Part shown: positions 47,390-57,020 of the stretch, piece after piece
Position numbering within the stretch: the first letter of the stretch is position 1
Layout of the letters: every line of letters begins with the position of its first letter
Assembly: GCA_963840805.1 (NCBI GenBank)
Contig: CAWJAJ010000016.1
Span: 124,001 to 188,000 of the forward strand
Length of the DNA stretch: 64,000 bases
Direction: 5' to 3'
Source of the DNA: CADEEN01 sp963840805
Lineage (GTDB): Bacteria; Pseudomonadota; Gammaproteobacteria; Burkholderiales; Burkholderiaceae_C
Notes under the pieces: generated by a model
The model's database searches: none
Told to the model about the DNA's origin: nothing
What the model saw: the letters and a program-made list of their open reading frames with translations, nothing else
Program-made: the position numbers and the translations under genes

Positions 47390-48046
47390 TCAGGGCTTGA
47401 TGTCGAGCAACGCGACGATCTGCGCGTGGCCCGCATCGCGGGCGATCTGCGCGGCAGTGAGGCCGCGGTCGTCGCGCAGGTCGGTGCGCGCGCCGCGCGC
47501 CAGCAGCAGCTTGACCACGTCGGCCTGGCCCTGGCCGGCGGCCCACATCAGCGCGGTCAGGCGGTTGGCATAGGGCGTGTCGACGCCGATGCCATGCGCC
47601 AGCAGCGCCTGCACCACCTCGCCATGGCCGAGCGCGGCGGCATAGACCATCGCCGAGCGTTCCATGCGATCGACCGGCTCGGTGCGCGCACCTGCGGCGA
47701 GCAGACGCTGCGCCACTGCAGCCTGGCCGAAGTAGGCCGCGCCGATCAGCGGCGTGACGCCTTCGAGCGAGGCCTGCTGCACGTCGGCGCCGGCGGCGAG
47801 CAGCCGCTCGACCATCGCCAGCTGGCCCTTCTCGGCAGCGATCAACAGGCTGGTCTTGCCCAGGCGGTTGCGCGAATTGGGCGCGGCGCCCTTGTCCAGC
47901 AAGCGACCCAGCGTGGGCAGATCGCCCTGGCGCGCGGCCACCAACAATTGCGCGTTGAGGCTGAGGTTGGAGGTTTGCTGCGCTGCGGAAGAAAGGGCCA
48001 CGGACATCAACAACACGAGCCCGCCGATCGACAGAACGGAACGCAA
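47390..48046 (-). CDS. Exported ankyrin-repeat protein
   Basis: 218 residues from TTG 48046, preceded by GGAGACC. Signal peptide (VLLMSVALSSAAQQ) followed by five to six ankyrin repeats (LGKTSLLIAAEKGQLAMVER, RLTALMWAAGQGQADVVKLL and so on). Divergent from the quinoprotein dehydrogenase gene; similar periplasmic ankyrin proteins are often found next to PQQ dehydrogenases. It probably binds a protein partner in the periplasm. Confidence 0.87.
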   Translation of the reverse strand: MRSVLSIGGLVLLMSVALSSAAQQTSNLSLNAQLLVAARQGDLPTLGRLLDKGAAPNSRNRLGKTSLLIAAEKGQLAMVERLLAAGADVQQASLEGVTPLIGAAYFGQAAVAQRLLAAGARTEPVDRMERSAMVYAAALGHGEVVQALLAHGIGVDTPYANRLTALMWAAGQGQADVVKLLLARGARTDLRDDRGLTAAQIARDAGHAQIVALLDIKP

Positions 48047-48228
48047 GGTAAGGGTCTCCTCTTAGAGGTCTGGGGCACAAAGGACTTGCATTCAGTCTAG
48101 CGCTGGATAAGCTCGCTGTCGCGCGTGTTCCCGCAGGGTCGGCAGCGATGGCCCCGCCGCGAACCTCCACGCTCCAGTGCGCCCCGGCCTGCCGAGGTGC
48201 TGCGTTCAAAAAGCAAAGAGGAGCCTCA
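48047..48228. promoter_or_regulatory. Divergent promoter region of the ankyrin and quinoprotein genes
   Basis: 182 bases with two ribosome binding sites (AGAGGAG at 48217-48223 for the dehydrogenase; GGAG for the ankyrin gene). A CCTCTTAGAGG palindrome lies at 48058-48068. TTGCAT near 48088 and TAAGCT about 16 bases further are a weak -35/-10 candidate for the dehydrogenase. Confidence 0.4.
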
Positions 48229-49970
48229 ATGACCGTCTCGAACCTGCAGCGCCCGCAGTGGCGCACCCTGCTCACCACCGCGGCGGCGTTGGCCGCATGC
48301 ACCGCCGGCGTCACGCACGCACAGGAGATCCAGGGCGGCGCGGCCGCCACCGGTTCGCCGGTACCCAAAGCCATCTCGGTGGCGCAGGCCAAGCTCAGCG
48401 CGGCCGACAAGGACAGCGCGAATTTCCTGCACTCGAACATGAGCTATGCGCAGACGCGCTACTACCCGGCGTCGCAGATCAACACCAAGAACGTCGGCAA
48501 GCTGAAGCCCGCATTCGTGTTCCAGACCGAGGTCGTCGAGTCGATGGAGACGGCGCCGATCGTCGTCGACGGCATCATGTACCTGACGACCTCGTACAAC
48601 CATGTGTATGCCATCGACGCGGTGACCGGCAAGGAGTTCTGGCACTACAAGCACAAGCAGGGCCCGGTGACGACCTACTGCTGCGGCCCGAACAACCGCG
48701 GTGTGGCAATCATGGGCGACCGCGTGTTCATGGGCACGCTCGACGCAAAGATGGTGGCCCTCGACGCCAAGACCGGCAAGGTGCTGTGGAGCACGCAGAT
48801 CGCCGACCCCGAGCTCGGCTACTCCGAGACGATGGCGCCGGTGGCCGTCAACGGCAAGATCCTGATCGGCACCAACGGCGGCGAGTACGGTGTGCGCGGC
48901 TTCGTCAAGGCGTATGACGCCAACGATGGCAAGCTGCTGTGGACGCACTACTCGATCCCCGAGAAGGGCCACGAGGGCGTGTGGGCGGTCAACGACGCCA
49001 CCGGCCGCAACATGCTGCGCGACATCGCCGCGGAGAAGAAGCAGCTGGCCGAAAAGGGCGGCGACTTCTACAAGACCCTGGGCGGCGGCGTGTGGATGGC
49101 GCCCGCGGTCGACCTCGAGACCAACACGGTGTTCTACGTCGCCGGCAACCCCAGCCCCGACCTGTACGGCGCCGAGCGCCCGGGCGACAACCTCTACACC
49201 AACTCGATGGTCGCGATCGACCTCAACACCGGCAACTACAAGTGGCATTACCAGTACATCGCGCACGACGTGTGGGATCTGGATGCGGTGTCGCCGGTGA
49301 TCCTGACCGAAGCCAAAGGCAAGGACGGCAAGATGCGCAAGGTCGCCATCCACGGCGGCAAGACCGGCCATGTCTATGTGCATGACCGCGCCACCGGCGA
49401 GCTGATCCGCCACTCCGAAGCGATGGTGCCTCAGGAGAACATGTGGGTCCTGCCGACAGCGTCCGGCGCACGCATGCTGCCGGGCGCCAACGGTGGCGTC
49501 GAGTGGAGCCCGATGGCCGTCAACCCGAAGACGCGTCTGGCCTATGCCGCCAACCTGCACCAGCCGATGACCTACCACGTCGAGGCCGCGAAGTACCCCG
49601 GCGGCAAGCTGTGGCTGGGCGGCGCGTTCAAGACCATACCGAGCGAGAAGCAGTGGGGCCGGCTGGCCGCGGTGAACATCGACACCGGCAAGATGGCGTG
49701 GAAGTTCGACACCGAGCAGCCGCTGATCGGCGGCGTGCTGGCCACCGCCGGCGGCCTGGTGTTCAACGGCGAAGGCAACGGCATGTTCCGCGCCTTCGAC
49801 GCCGCCACCGGCAAGAAGCTGTGGGAGTTCCAGTGCGGCGCCGGCGTCAATGCGCCGGCCGTGTCTCGTACACCGTGAACGGCAAGCAGTACATCGCGGT
49901 CGCGGCGGGCGGCAACACCCAGCTCGACTTCAAGCGCGGCAACTCGGTGTTCGTGTTCGCACTGCCGTAA
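48229..49970 (+). CDS. PQQ-dependent methanol/ethanol-type dehydrogenase, one frameshift
   Basis: About 580 residues. The signal peptide ends HAQ. The eight-bladed propeller carries the vicinal disulfide Cys151-Cys152 (YCCGPNNRGVA), Asn307 in YVAGNPSPDLYG, and catalytic Asp350 in HDVWDLD, with a second Asp two residues later (352). Tryptophan-docking motifs recur (TGKVLWSTQ, DGKLLWTH). It oxidises alcohols in the periplasm. No heme domain, so a separate cytochrome is needed. A frameshift near 49862 cuts off the last 37 residues (YTVNGKQYIAVAAGGNTQ). Strong RBS, start ATG 48229. Confidence 0.93.
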
Positions 49971-49987
49971 CCGGTAGACTGTTGCGC

Positions 49988-50022
49988 AAAGCCCCGGCAG
50001 CGTGCCGCTGCCGGGGCTTTTT
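49988..50022 (+). terminator. Strong rho-independent terminator after the quinoprotein gene
   Basis: A perfect 15-bp stem (AAAGCCCCGGCAGCG with CGCTGCCGGGGCTTT, three-base loop TGC) is followed by TTTTTC. It would largely separate dehydrogenase transcription from the downstream cytochrome gene. Confidence 0.93.
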
Positions 50023-50049
50023 CATGATCGTATCGGAGGACTGATCCCC

Positions 50050-50613
50050 ATGAGAATCGCACCGTTGGCGTTCGCGCTGGCTGCCACCACGGCGGTCCCC
50101 TGGGCCGTCGCGCAAGCACCGGCGCGCGCGGCCGTCTGTGTGGCCTGCCACGGCGAAGGCGGCAACTCGATCATCACCACCAACCCGATCCTGGCCGGCC
50201 AGACCGCGCGCTACCTGTACCTGCAATTGCGCGACTTCCAGGAGGGCCGGCGCAGCGACCCGCAGATGTCGCCGATGGTGGCCGGCCTGTCGCGCGACGA
50301 ATTGCGCGAACTGGCGGACTACTTCGCCGCGCAGAAGCCCAAGCCGCAGACCTTCAAGGCCGATCCCGCCAAGGCCAAGCTCGGCAAGGCCAAGGCCGAC
50401 GAAACGCTGTGCACGATGTGTCACCTCGGTGGCTTCGCCGGCCAGAACGAGATCCCGCGCGCGGCCGGGCAGCATTACGACTACACGGTCAAGCAATTGC
50501 GCGACTTCAAGGCCAAGCGCCGCACCAACGACGCCGGCAACATGACCAGCGTGGCCAATACGCTCAACGATGCCGACATCGAGAACCTGGCCCACTACCT
50601 GGCCGGGTTGTAG
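50050..50613 (+). CDS. Diheme cytochrome c (c4-like)
   Basis: 187 residues with signal peptide ending VAQA. Two heme-binding motifs, CVACHG and CTMCHL, with Met ligand candidates in SDPQMSPMVAGL and AGNMTSVANTL, give the two-domain cytochrome c4 pattern. Located between the quinoprotein gene and the TonB receptor; probably the electron acceptor for the dehydrogenase or part of its chain. Confidence 0.9.
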   Translation: MRIAPLAFALAATTAVPWAVAQAPARAAVCVACHGEGGNSIITTNPILAGQTARYLYLQLRDFQEGRRSDPQMSPMVAGLSRDELRELADYFAAQKPKPQTFKADPAKAKLGKAKADETLCTMCHLGGFAGQNEIPRAAGQHYDYTVKQLRDFKAKRRTNDAGNMTSVANTLNDADIENLAHYLAGL

Positions 50614-50631
50614 CGCCGCCGCGCAGAGGCC

Positions 50632-52784
50632 CTAGAACGCGCGTACCAGGCGCAGCGACAGCAGCGCGCTGCGCGGCGAGCCGGGTTCGAAGACGCGGTC
50701 GTTGGCGGCATTGACGATGACGCTGCCGACGTAGGCACGATCGGCGAGGTTGTCCACGCGCAGCAGCGTCTGCAGCGTGCCGGCATCGCCCAGCGGCCAG
50801 TCGTGGCTCCAGCGCAGATTGATCACGCCGTGGCCGGGCGCGAAGATCTTGTTGGTGTCGTTGGCCGCCGTGCGCGACTGCCCGCGCAGTTCCAACCCGA
50901 ACTCGCCCGCCACGATGCCGGGCCGCCACGCCAGTTCGGCCCACCCGAGTTGCGCCTGCGTGCCAGCGATGCGGTTGCCGGCGGCCACCGCGACGGTCGG
51001 TGTCAGGCAAGGCACCGCGGCACAGGTGAAGTAGCCATTGCGGTACTGCGCATGCAGCAGCGACAGCGCGGCCTGGGCCCGCAAGCCCGGCGCGATGCGC
51101 CAGGCGGCCGACAGCTCGCCGCCGTAGCGGCGCGTGCTGTCGACGTTCTTGAACGACGAGCGCCCGCCCGAGTTGGCGACGACGGCGATCTCGTCGGCGG
51201 TATTGACCAGGAACAGCGTCGCGTCCACGTCGACGCTATCGCTGCGCCATTTGCTGCCCAGCTCGAACTGGCGGCTGGTTTGGCCTTTCAGCCCGAAGTT
51301 GAAGCCGGAGTTGTCCGAGGTGTAGGCCAACTCGCCCAGCGTCGGCGACTCGAAGCCGCGCGCCATGCTGGCGTGCAGCGTCCAATGCGGCTGCAGCTTC
51401 CAGCGCAGGCCCAGCACCGGGTTGGTGTAGGAAAAGCGCAGGCTGCCGGAGTCGTTGCCGTTGCCGGGCGCGATGTAGCGATCTTCCACGCTCACCTTGA
51501 CCTGCCCGCTGCGCACGCCGGCGGTGAGTGCCAGCGACGACGCCAACGCGATCTCGGCCTGGGCAAAGCCATCCAGCGATTCGGCGCGGTTGGTCTCGTT
51601 GCGGCGCGGCTCACCGACGACGCCACGCGCCGTCGGCGCCGTCGGCTCGCCCAGGAAATTCTCGTAACCGCGCCGTTCATCGCGCTGGCGCTCGTGCGCC
51701 ACGCCGACGACCGCGTCCACACCGTCCCAGCCGAACCGCGCCCGCGCCTCGACGCCGTCGTACGCGCGGTCGAAGTCCACCACCCCGCCGCCATGCCGCC
51801 GCGACGACGGCACCGCCGGGTTGCGCTGCGTGGTGGGCGCAATGGCCAGGAATTGCGTCACGCCGCGCGAGCCCAGGTAGGCCGTCAGCGAGGTCTCGCG
51901 CAACGCGCCGGCGTCGCCGAAGCGATGGCGCCAGTTACGCCCCCTTGCGACTGGCGGATGGTCTTGCGGGTGTTGTAGTTGGCGCTCAGCGCGTCGGCAA
52001 AGGTCTGGCGCGGGTCGGCGGTGAAATCGGCGGGTGTCAAGCCGAGCGGGTCCTGCGCTTCCTGACGGTGGTCGCTGCCCAGAAACACCACCGTGTCGCG
52101 CTCACCCTGCCAGCCCAGCCGCACATTGGCCAGCTCGCGCTCGGCTTCGCTCTGCGGGCGAAAGCCGTCGATCTGCAGCTTGGACAGGTTCACGCGCAGG
52201 TCCAACCCGTGGCCCAACGGTGCCTGCGCGCCGGCGCGCAACTGGCGCAGGCCGAAACTGCCGACGTCGGCGCCCGCTTCGGCACGGCCCGCGCGCACCG
52301 GGGCGCTGAACAACGCGATCACGCCGCCCGAGCTGTTGCCGTACAGCACCGAGAACGGCCCGCGCAACACCTCGATGCGCTCTGCGCTGGCGAGGTCGAA
52401 ATGGGCCACCTGGCCCTGGCCATCGGGCGTCGTGGCGGGGATGCCGTCGTTGTACAGGCGCAGGCCGCGCACGCCGAAACCCGCGCGGGCGCCGAAGCCG
52501 CGCGAACTGATCTGCAAGTCCTGCGCGTAGTTGTTGCGATTGGCGACCACCAGGCCGGGCACGCGCGCCATCGCCTCCGACAGGTTGACGAGCGGCCCGC
52601 TGTTGCGCAGCGTCGCGGCATCGATCACCGTGATCGCATACGGCGCCTCGGCGGCATTGCGCTCGGCGATCGACCCGGTGATCACCACCTGTTCGGTGGT
52701 CTGCGCCACCGGCTGGGCCAGCGCCACGGTCGCGGCGAGCAGGCAGCTGGCGGCAGTCAGCGCAGCGCGATGGAGGTCGGGCAT
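50632..52784 (-). CDS. TonB-dependent receptor resembling the PQQ importer PqqU/YncD, one frameshift
   Basis: About 717 residues. Signal peptide ending VALAQ, TonB-box region TEQVVITGS, plug domain with YAQDLQISSRGFGARAGFG, GVRGLRLYNDGIPATTPDG and IEVLRGPFSVLYGNSSGGV, then a 22-strand-type barrel ending LRLVRAF. The plug motifs are strikingly like E. coli YncD, the TonB-dependent PQQ transporter. A frameshift near 51935 lies early in the barrel. Convergent with the cytochrome gene and three genes from the quinoprotein dehydrogenase. Confidence 0.85.
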
Positions 52785-52939
52785 CGGAATGGGGTTCGCG
52801 GTTGAGCACAGAGATGCTAGCGGCCGCATTAGCACCCAGCCGCGGTCTTTCGCCAAGGCGGCAATAACCCGCAGCGCCGCGCCGGGACCACGACGGCCCC
52901 GCCACAGCGGCCTGGCCGATGGCCTGAGACAATCACGGC

Positions 52940-53830
52940 GTGAATCTGCCCACCGCCCTCGACCGTCTGCCGCATCTGCTCAACGCCGATCTGCACTGCC
53001 ATTCGTGCGTCTCCGACGGCACCTTGCAGCCCGAGGCGCTGGCCGCGCGCGCGAAGGCCGCTGGTGTCGAGCTGTGGTCGCTGACCGATCACGACGAAAT
53101 CGGCGGCCAGCAGCGCGCACGCGACGCCGCGTTGCGCGAGGGGCTGGCCTACCTCACCGGCACCGAGATCTCGGTCACGTTCGCCGATGTCACTGTCCAC
53201 ATCCTCGGCCTCGGCTTCGATGCCGACGACACCGCGTTGCGCGACGGCCTGGCCCGCACCCGCGGCGGCCGCGAGGCACGCGCGCGCGAAATGGCCGCCG
53301 GGCTGGCCCAGGTGGGCATCCACGGCGCCTACGAGGGTGCCCTGCCCTACGTCGGCAACCCCGAGTTGATTTCGCGCACCCACTTCGCACGCTTCCTGGT
53401 CGAGCGCGGCATCTGCGCCGACACCAACGAGGTCTTCCGGCGCTACCTCACCGAAGGCAAGCCCGGCTTCGTGCCGCACCGCTGGGCCGGCTTGGGCGAC
53501 GCGGTGCGCTGGATCAGCGCGGCCGGCGGCGCGGCCGTGATCGCCCACCCGGCGCGCTACAAGTTCACGCCGACCGAGGAGTACGCCCTGTTCAGCGAGT
53601 TCAAGGCCCATGGCGGCCGCGGCGTCGAAGTCGTCACCGGCAGCCACAGCGCCGCCGAGGCCCAGAAGTACGCCGCGATGGCGCTCGAGTTCGACCTGCT
53701 GGCCTCGCGTGGCAGCGATTTCCATTCGCCGGGCGAGAGCCGCACCGACCTCGGCAGGCTGCCCGACCTGCCGGGCCAGCTGACCCCCGTATGGCAGGCG
53801 CTGGCCGAGCGCGTGCAGTGGCCGGCGTGA
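52940..53830 (+). CDS. PHP-domain phosphatase (RNase AM / 3',5'-nucleoside bisphosphate phosphatase type)
   Basis: 296 residues from GTG 52940. Metal-binding PHP motifs: NADLHCHSCVSDG, LTDHDEIGG, VIAHPARY and the C-terminal RGSDFHS. The family includes YciV/TrpH, which removes phosphate from nucleoside bisphosphates and trims RNA 5' ends. The stop overlaps the EamA start (GTGA). Confidence 0.9.
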   Translation: MNLPTALDRLPHLLNADLHCHSCVSDGTLQPEALAARAKAAGVELWSLTDHDEIGGQQRARDAALREGLAYLTGTEISVTFADVTVHILGLGFDADDTALRDGLARTRGGREARAREMAAGLAQVGIHGAYEGALPYVGNPELISRTHFARFLVERGICADTNEVFRRYLTEGKPGFVPHRWAGLGDAVRWISAAGGAAVIAHPARYKFTPTEEYALFSEFKAHGGRGVEVVTGSHSAAEAQKYAAMALEFDLLASRGSDFHSPGESRTDLGRLPDLPGQLTPVWQALAERVQWPA

Positions 53831-54762
53831 GCAGCACCGGCCATCATCCTGCTGCTGGCATCGCGCTGATCGTCGCGGCGGCGGCGTGCTTCGCCGGCAT
53901 GGACACGACGCTGCGCTACCTCGGCGCCTTCATCGGCATCGCGCTGATGCTGTGGCTGCGCTATGCGATGCACGCGCTGGCGATGACGGCGTGGATCGCG
54001 CTGTCGCGCGACAAGACCTTCCGCACCGCCAACCCGCGCTTCCAGGTCGTGCGCGGCCTGTTGTTGCTGTTCGCGTCGGCGATGGCCTTCAATGCCTTGC
54101 GCCACATGCCGGTGGCCGAATTCACCGCCATCGTGATGACCACGCCGTTGCTGGTGACGCTGCTGGCGCGCGTTTGGCTGAAAGAGCGCGTGTCGGCGCC
54201 GCGCTGGGCGCTGGTGGCCGGCGGCTTTGCCGGTGCGCTGATCGTCATCCGGCCCGGCAGCGGCCTGTTCGGCTGGGCCGTGCTGTTGCCGCTCGCGGCC
54301 GCGCTGTCGAATGCGTTCTTCCAGATCCTGACCAGCAAGCTGGCGCCGCACGAAAACCCGTACACCACCAACTTCTATACCGGCCTGACCGGCGTGACGC
54401 TCGCCACGCCGCTGCTCATTGCCAGCTCGGCCGACATCAGCGACACCCTCTCCAGTGCACCGCCGCTGCACCTGGGCTTGCTGCTGATGATCGGCGTGCT
54501 CGGCACCGCCGGCCACCTGCTGCTGATCATGGCGCTGGGCAAGGCGCCGACGGCCACGCTGATGCCCTTCCTGTACACGCAGATCGCCGTTGCCGCGCTG
54601 GCCGGCTGGCTCGCGCTCGGCGCCGTGCCCGACGCCTGGGGCTGGGCCGGCATGGCGGTGATCGCGATCTGCGGCGCGGCCAGCGCCTGGCTCAACGTGC
54701 GCGACGCGGCCGCGCATCAGCGGCCGGTGTCGGCGGTGGCGGCCGACACCGTCGCGGACTGA
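53827..54762 (+). CDS. EamA/DMT superfamily transporter
   Basis: 311 residues from GTG 53827, ten predicted membrane helices in two EamA repeats (ALIVAAAACFAGMDTTLRYL; FGWAVLLPLAAALSNAFFQI). Likely an inner-membrane exporter of a small metabolite; substrate unknown. Overlaps the PHP gene and is 16 bases from the YciO/Sua5 gene, so the three form an operon. Confidence 0.88.
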   Translation: MSSTGHHPAAGIALIVAAAACFAGMDTTLRYLGAFIGIALMLWLRYAMHALAMTAWIALSRDKTFRTANPRFQVVRGLLLLFASAMAFNALRHMPVAEFTAIVMTTPLLVTLLARVWLKERVSAPRWALVAGGFAGALIVIRPGSGLFGWAVLLPLAAALSNAFFQILTSKLAPHENPYTTNFYTGLTGVTLATPLLIASSADISDTLSSAPPLHLGLLLMIGVLGTAGHLLLIMALGKAPTATLMPFLYTQIAVAALAGWLALGAVPDAWGWAGMAVIAICGAASAWLNVRDAAAHQRPVSAVAADTVAD

Positions 54763-54778
54763 ATCCGCTGGCACGACC

Positions 54779-55414
54779 ATGTCGCAATACTTCGAAGTCC
54801 ACCCCGATAACCCGCAGGCGCGCCTGCTGAAGCAGGCCGCGCAGATCCTGCACGCCGGCGGCATCGCAGCAATCCCGACCGACTCGAGCTACGCGCTGGT
54901 GTGCCACCTCGACGACAAGGCCGCCGCCGAGAACCTGCGGCGCATCCGTGGCGTCGACGACAAGCACCACCTGACGCTGTTGTGCCGCGACTTGAGCGAG
55001 CTGGCCAGCTACGCCCGCGTCGACAACCGCCAGTACCGTCTGCTCAAGCTCGGCACGCCGGGCCCGTTCACGTTCATCCTCGAGGCCACCAAGGAAGTGC
55101 CGCGTCGCCTGTCGCATCCGTCGCGCCGCACGATCGGCCTGCGCGTGCCGGATCACCGCGTGACGCAGGCGCTGCTGGCGCTGCTCGGCCAGCCACTGCT
55201 GGCCACGACGCTGATCGCGCCGGGCGACAGCGAACCGATGAACGACCCGCAGGCGATCCGCGTCCGATTCGAGAAGACCGTGCAGGCCGTCGTCGACGCG
55301 GGCGCCTGCCCGATGCAGCCGACCACCGTGATCGACATGAGCGGCGATGCGCCGGTGCTGGTGCGACAGGGCCGTGGCGACGCGAGCCAGCTCGGGTTGC
55401 AGGCGTTGGACTGA
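54779..55414 (+). CDS. YciO/Sua5/YrdC family protein (L-threonylcarbamoyladenylate synthase-like)
   Basis: 211 residues, a single YrdC-fold domain with AIPTDSSYALVCHLDDKAA, DDKHHLTLLCRDLSEL and TPGPFTFILEATKEVPRR. Length and motifs fit the YciO branch more than full-length Sua5. The enzyme type makes threonylcarbamoyl-AMP for tRNA t6A; whether this member does so is unproven. Confidence 0.88.
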   Translation: MSQYFEVHPDNPQARLLKQAAQILHAGGIAAIPTDSSYALVCHLDDKAAAENLRRIRGVDDKHHLTLLCRDLSELASYARVDNRQYRLLKLGTPGPFTFILEATKEVPRRLSHPSRRTIGLRVPDHRVTQALLALLGQPLLATTLIAPGDSEPMNDPQAIRVRFEKTVQAVVDAGACPMQPTTVIDMSGDAPVLVRQGRGDASQLGLQALD

Positions 55415-55705
55415 GGCCCACGGACTCGTGTTCGACAGTCACCCATGCAGCATCACACGCGATGCATCGGCTTCAAGCAGGTTCTGCCGTTCGTGCCTCT
55501 TCATCGAAGGGCAGGAACAGACCGTCCGCGGTCACTGAGCGAGCGCTGCACCGGGTCGGCTTGGTCCAGCAGTCCCGAGGCATTGCTCGCCGACCCAGAC
55601 CGCGAACCACGTTCCGACGACGGGCCGGGTGAAAGGCATGTTTGCCCCTCCCCGACCCGCGACCGGCGCGCGACAGAAAACCGCGACGCCGGCAGAAGTC
55701 CCACC
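55415..55705. other. Intergenic region without recognised features
   Basis: 291 bases between the YciO gene and the convergent small Gly-rich gene. Open frames on both strands look like Arg/Pro-rich shadows. No terminator with a T-run is evident. Confidence 0.5.
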
Positions 55706-55879
55706 TTACTTGCGACCGCCGCCACCCTTGGTGGTCAGCGTCAGGTCGACATAGGCCAGACCGCCTTCATCGCCGAGCCCGGATTCGCCTGCATAGACGA
55801 TGGCCCCTGGGTTGTTTTCGCCGACGTTCACCATTTGCGTGCTGCCACGCACGAACCTGGTCTTGTTGATCGGACGCAT
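55706..55879 (-). CDS. Small glycine-tailed protein, possibly the remnant of a longer secreted protein
   Basis: 57 residues from ATG 55879 (RPINKTRFVRGSTQMVNVGE). The end, DEGGLAYVDLTLTTKGGGGR with a final Lys, mirrors the end of the upstream gene (GDTAYLEIAVVGGGGGGGG). No signal peptide is visible, so it may be the 3' part of a duplicated copy that lost its 5' end, or a frameshifted extension of it. Confidence 0.45.
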   Translation of the reverse strand: MRPINKTRFVRGSTQMVNVGENNPGAIVYAGESGLGDEGGLAYVDLTLTTKGGGGRK

Positions 55880-55974
55880 TCAACGACCTTGTCCCAAAGC
55901 GCCACCCGGCCGGCCGGAGCGACCGGCCAGCCGGGGGCGATCCACCGGCGCTCGGCCGACGGCTGGGAACTCGG

Positions 55975-56899
55975 TCAGGGCTTGACCGGCTTGCCGCCGC
56001 CTTGGCCGCCACCCTTGCCGCCGCCACCGCCACCGCCTCCGACCACCGCGATCTCGAGATAGGCCGTGTCGCCGGCGCAGACGCCTGCATCACACCCATC
56101 GAGCGAGACGTTGGGCAGCGTGTAGGTGATGCCGTAGGTGCCCGGCTCCGCCACACGCAGGTTGTATCCGAAGACGATCTTGCCGGTCGCGTTGATCTCA
56201 CCGCCGGCGGCTCCCTGGAACACCACGGCGCCGTCGCTGACCCGATGGATCTTGAGCGTCGCCGCCGGGTCATGCACGATGGCGCCGAGATCCGTGGGCG
56301 TCGCCCGAACGTGCCGTCGCCGTTGTCCACCGCGAGGTGGCCATAGGCCGACACACGGTCGAGTTCGGCCGGTTCGAGCTTGATCACCTTGTAACCCTGC
56401 TGGCCGGATGACTGCCCCGAGTTGTCCCACAGCACGAGTTCGACCCGGATCGGGCTGCCGACCTTCAGCATCGCGTCGCCCGCGAGGTTGTCGCCCCAGG
56501 CGCCGATGGCGTTGACCGAGGAAACCACCTTGCACGGCGCCTGCCAGGCGGCGTCGCGCTGGACGAAGTAGTAACCCGCGTCGACGCAGACCGTGCCATC
56601 CTGGGTCGCGGCGCAGGCCGCGTTGTAATAACACGGGGGCCTTGCTGGGCGCCGTGAGGGTCGACCAGTCAGCCGGGCAGGTCAGGGGGAAATCGCCCAC
56701 CCTGCTGCCGGCCATGATCGCCGGCACCGACAGGCTGAAACCTGCCTCCGTCGGCGGCTTGTTTCCACTGCCACCACCACCACCGCCCACCGCCACCTGG
56801 GGGCTTGCCTTGCGCCAACGCCATCGTCGCGGCCAGCGCCAGAACGCTCAGCACCGCCGTTGCTCGGACTGGCACATTCGTCATCGATTGCCTTGTCAT
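55975..56899 (-). CDS. Exported protein with glycine-rich ends, frameshifted
   Basis: About 300 residues. ATG 56899 follows GGAGAG; signal peptide VLSVLALAATMALA, then a mature N-terminus QGKPPGGGG with a long Gly tract, a central beta-rich domain (FSLSVPAIMAGSRVGDFPLT, IRVELVLWDNSGQSSGQQGY, YNLRVAEPGTYGITYTLPNV), four Cys, and a Gly/Lys tail KGGGQGGGKPVKP. Frameshifts near 56780 (in the Gly tract), 56640 and 56310. Not recognised as a known family; probably surface-located. Confidence 0.72.
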
Positions 56900-57020
56900 G
56901 ATCTCTCTCCTTTGCTGTGAAAGTCACTCAGCGACATAAGAAACTATCGATATGGCCTACTGGGCGATCTCGACCTCGCCGTGCGTGCTCGTCGTGCGTG
57001 TCGCATCAAGGGTCGAGTCG

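Noticed and set aside
45662..47436. Long open frames over the potB-potC spacer and antisense to potC
   Set aside because: Shadow frames of the repeat element and of potC; composition is Arg/His/Gln-rich and inconsistent with neighbouring genes.
49862..49970. Truncated quinoprotein followed by a separate small gene
   Set aside because: The residues after the shift (VNGKQYIAVAAGGNTQ) are the conserved C-terminal blade of the same enzyme, so a single-base error is the simpler explanation.
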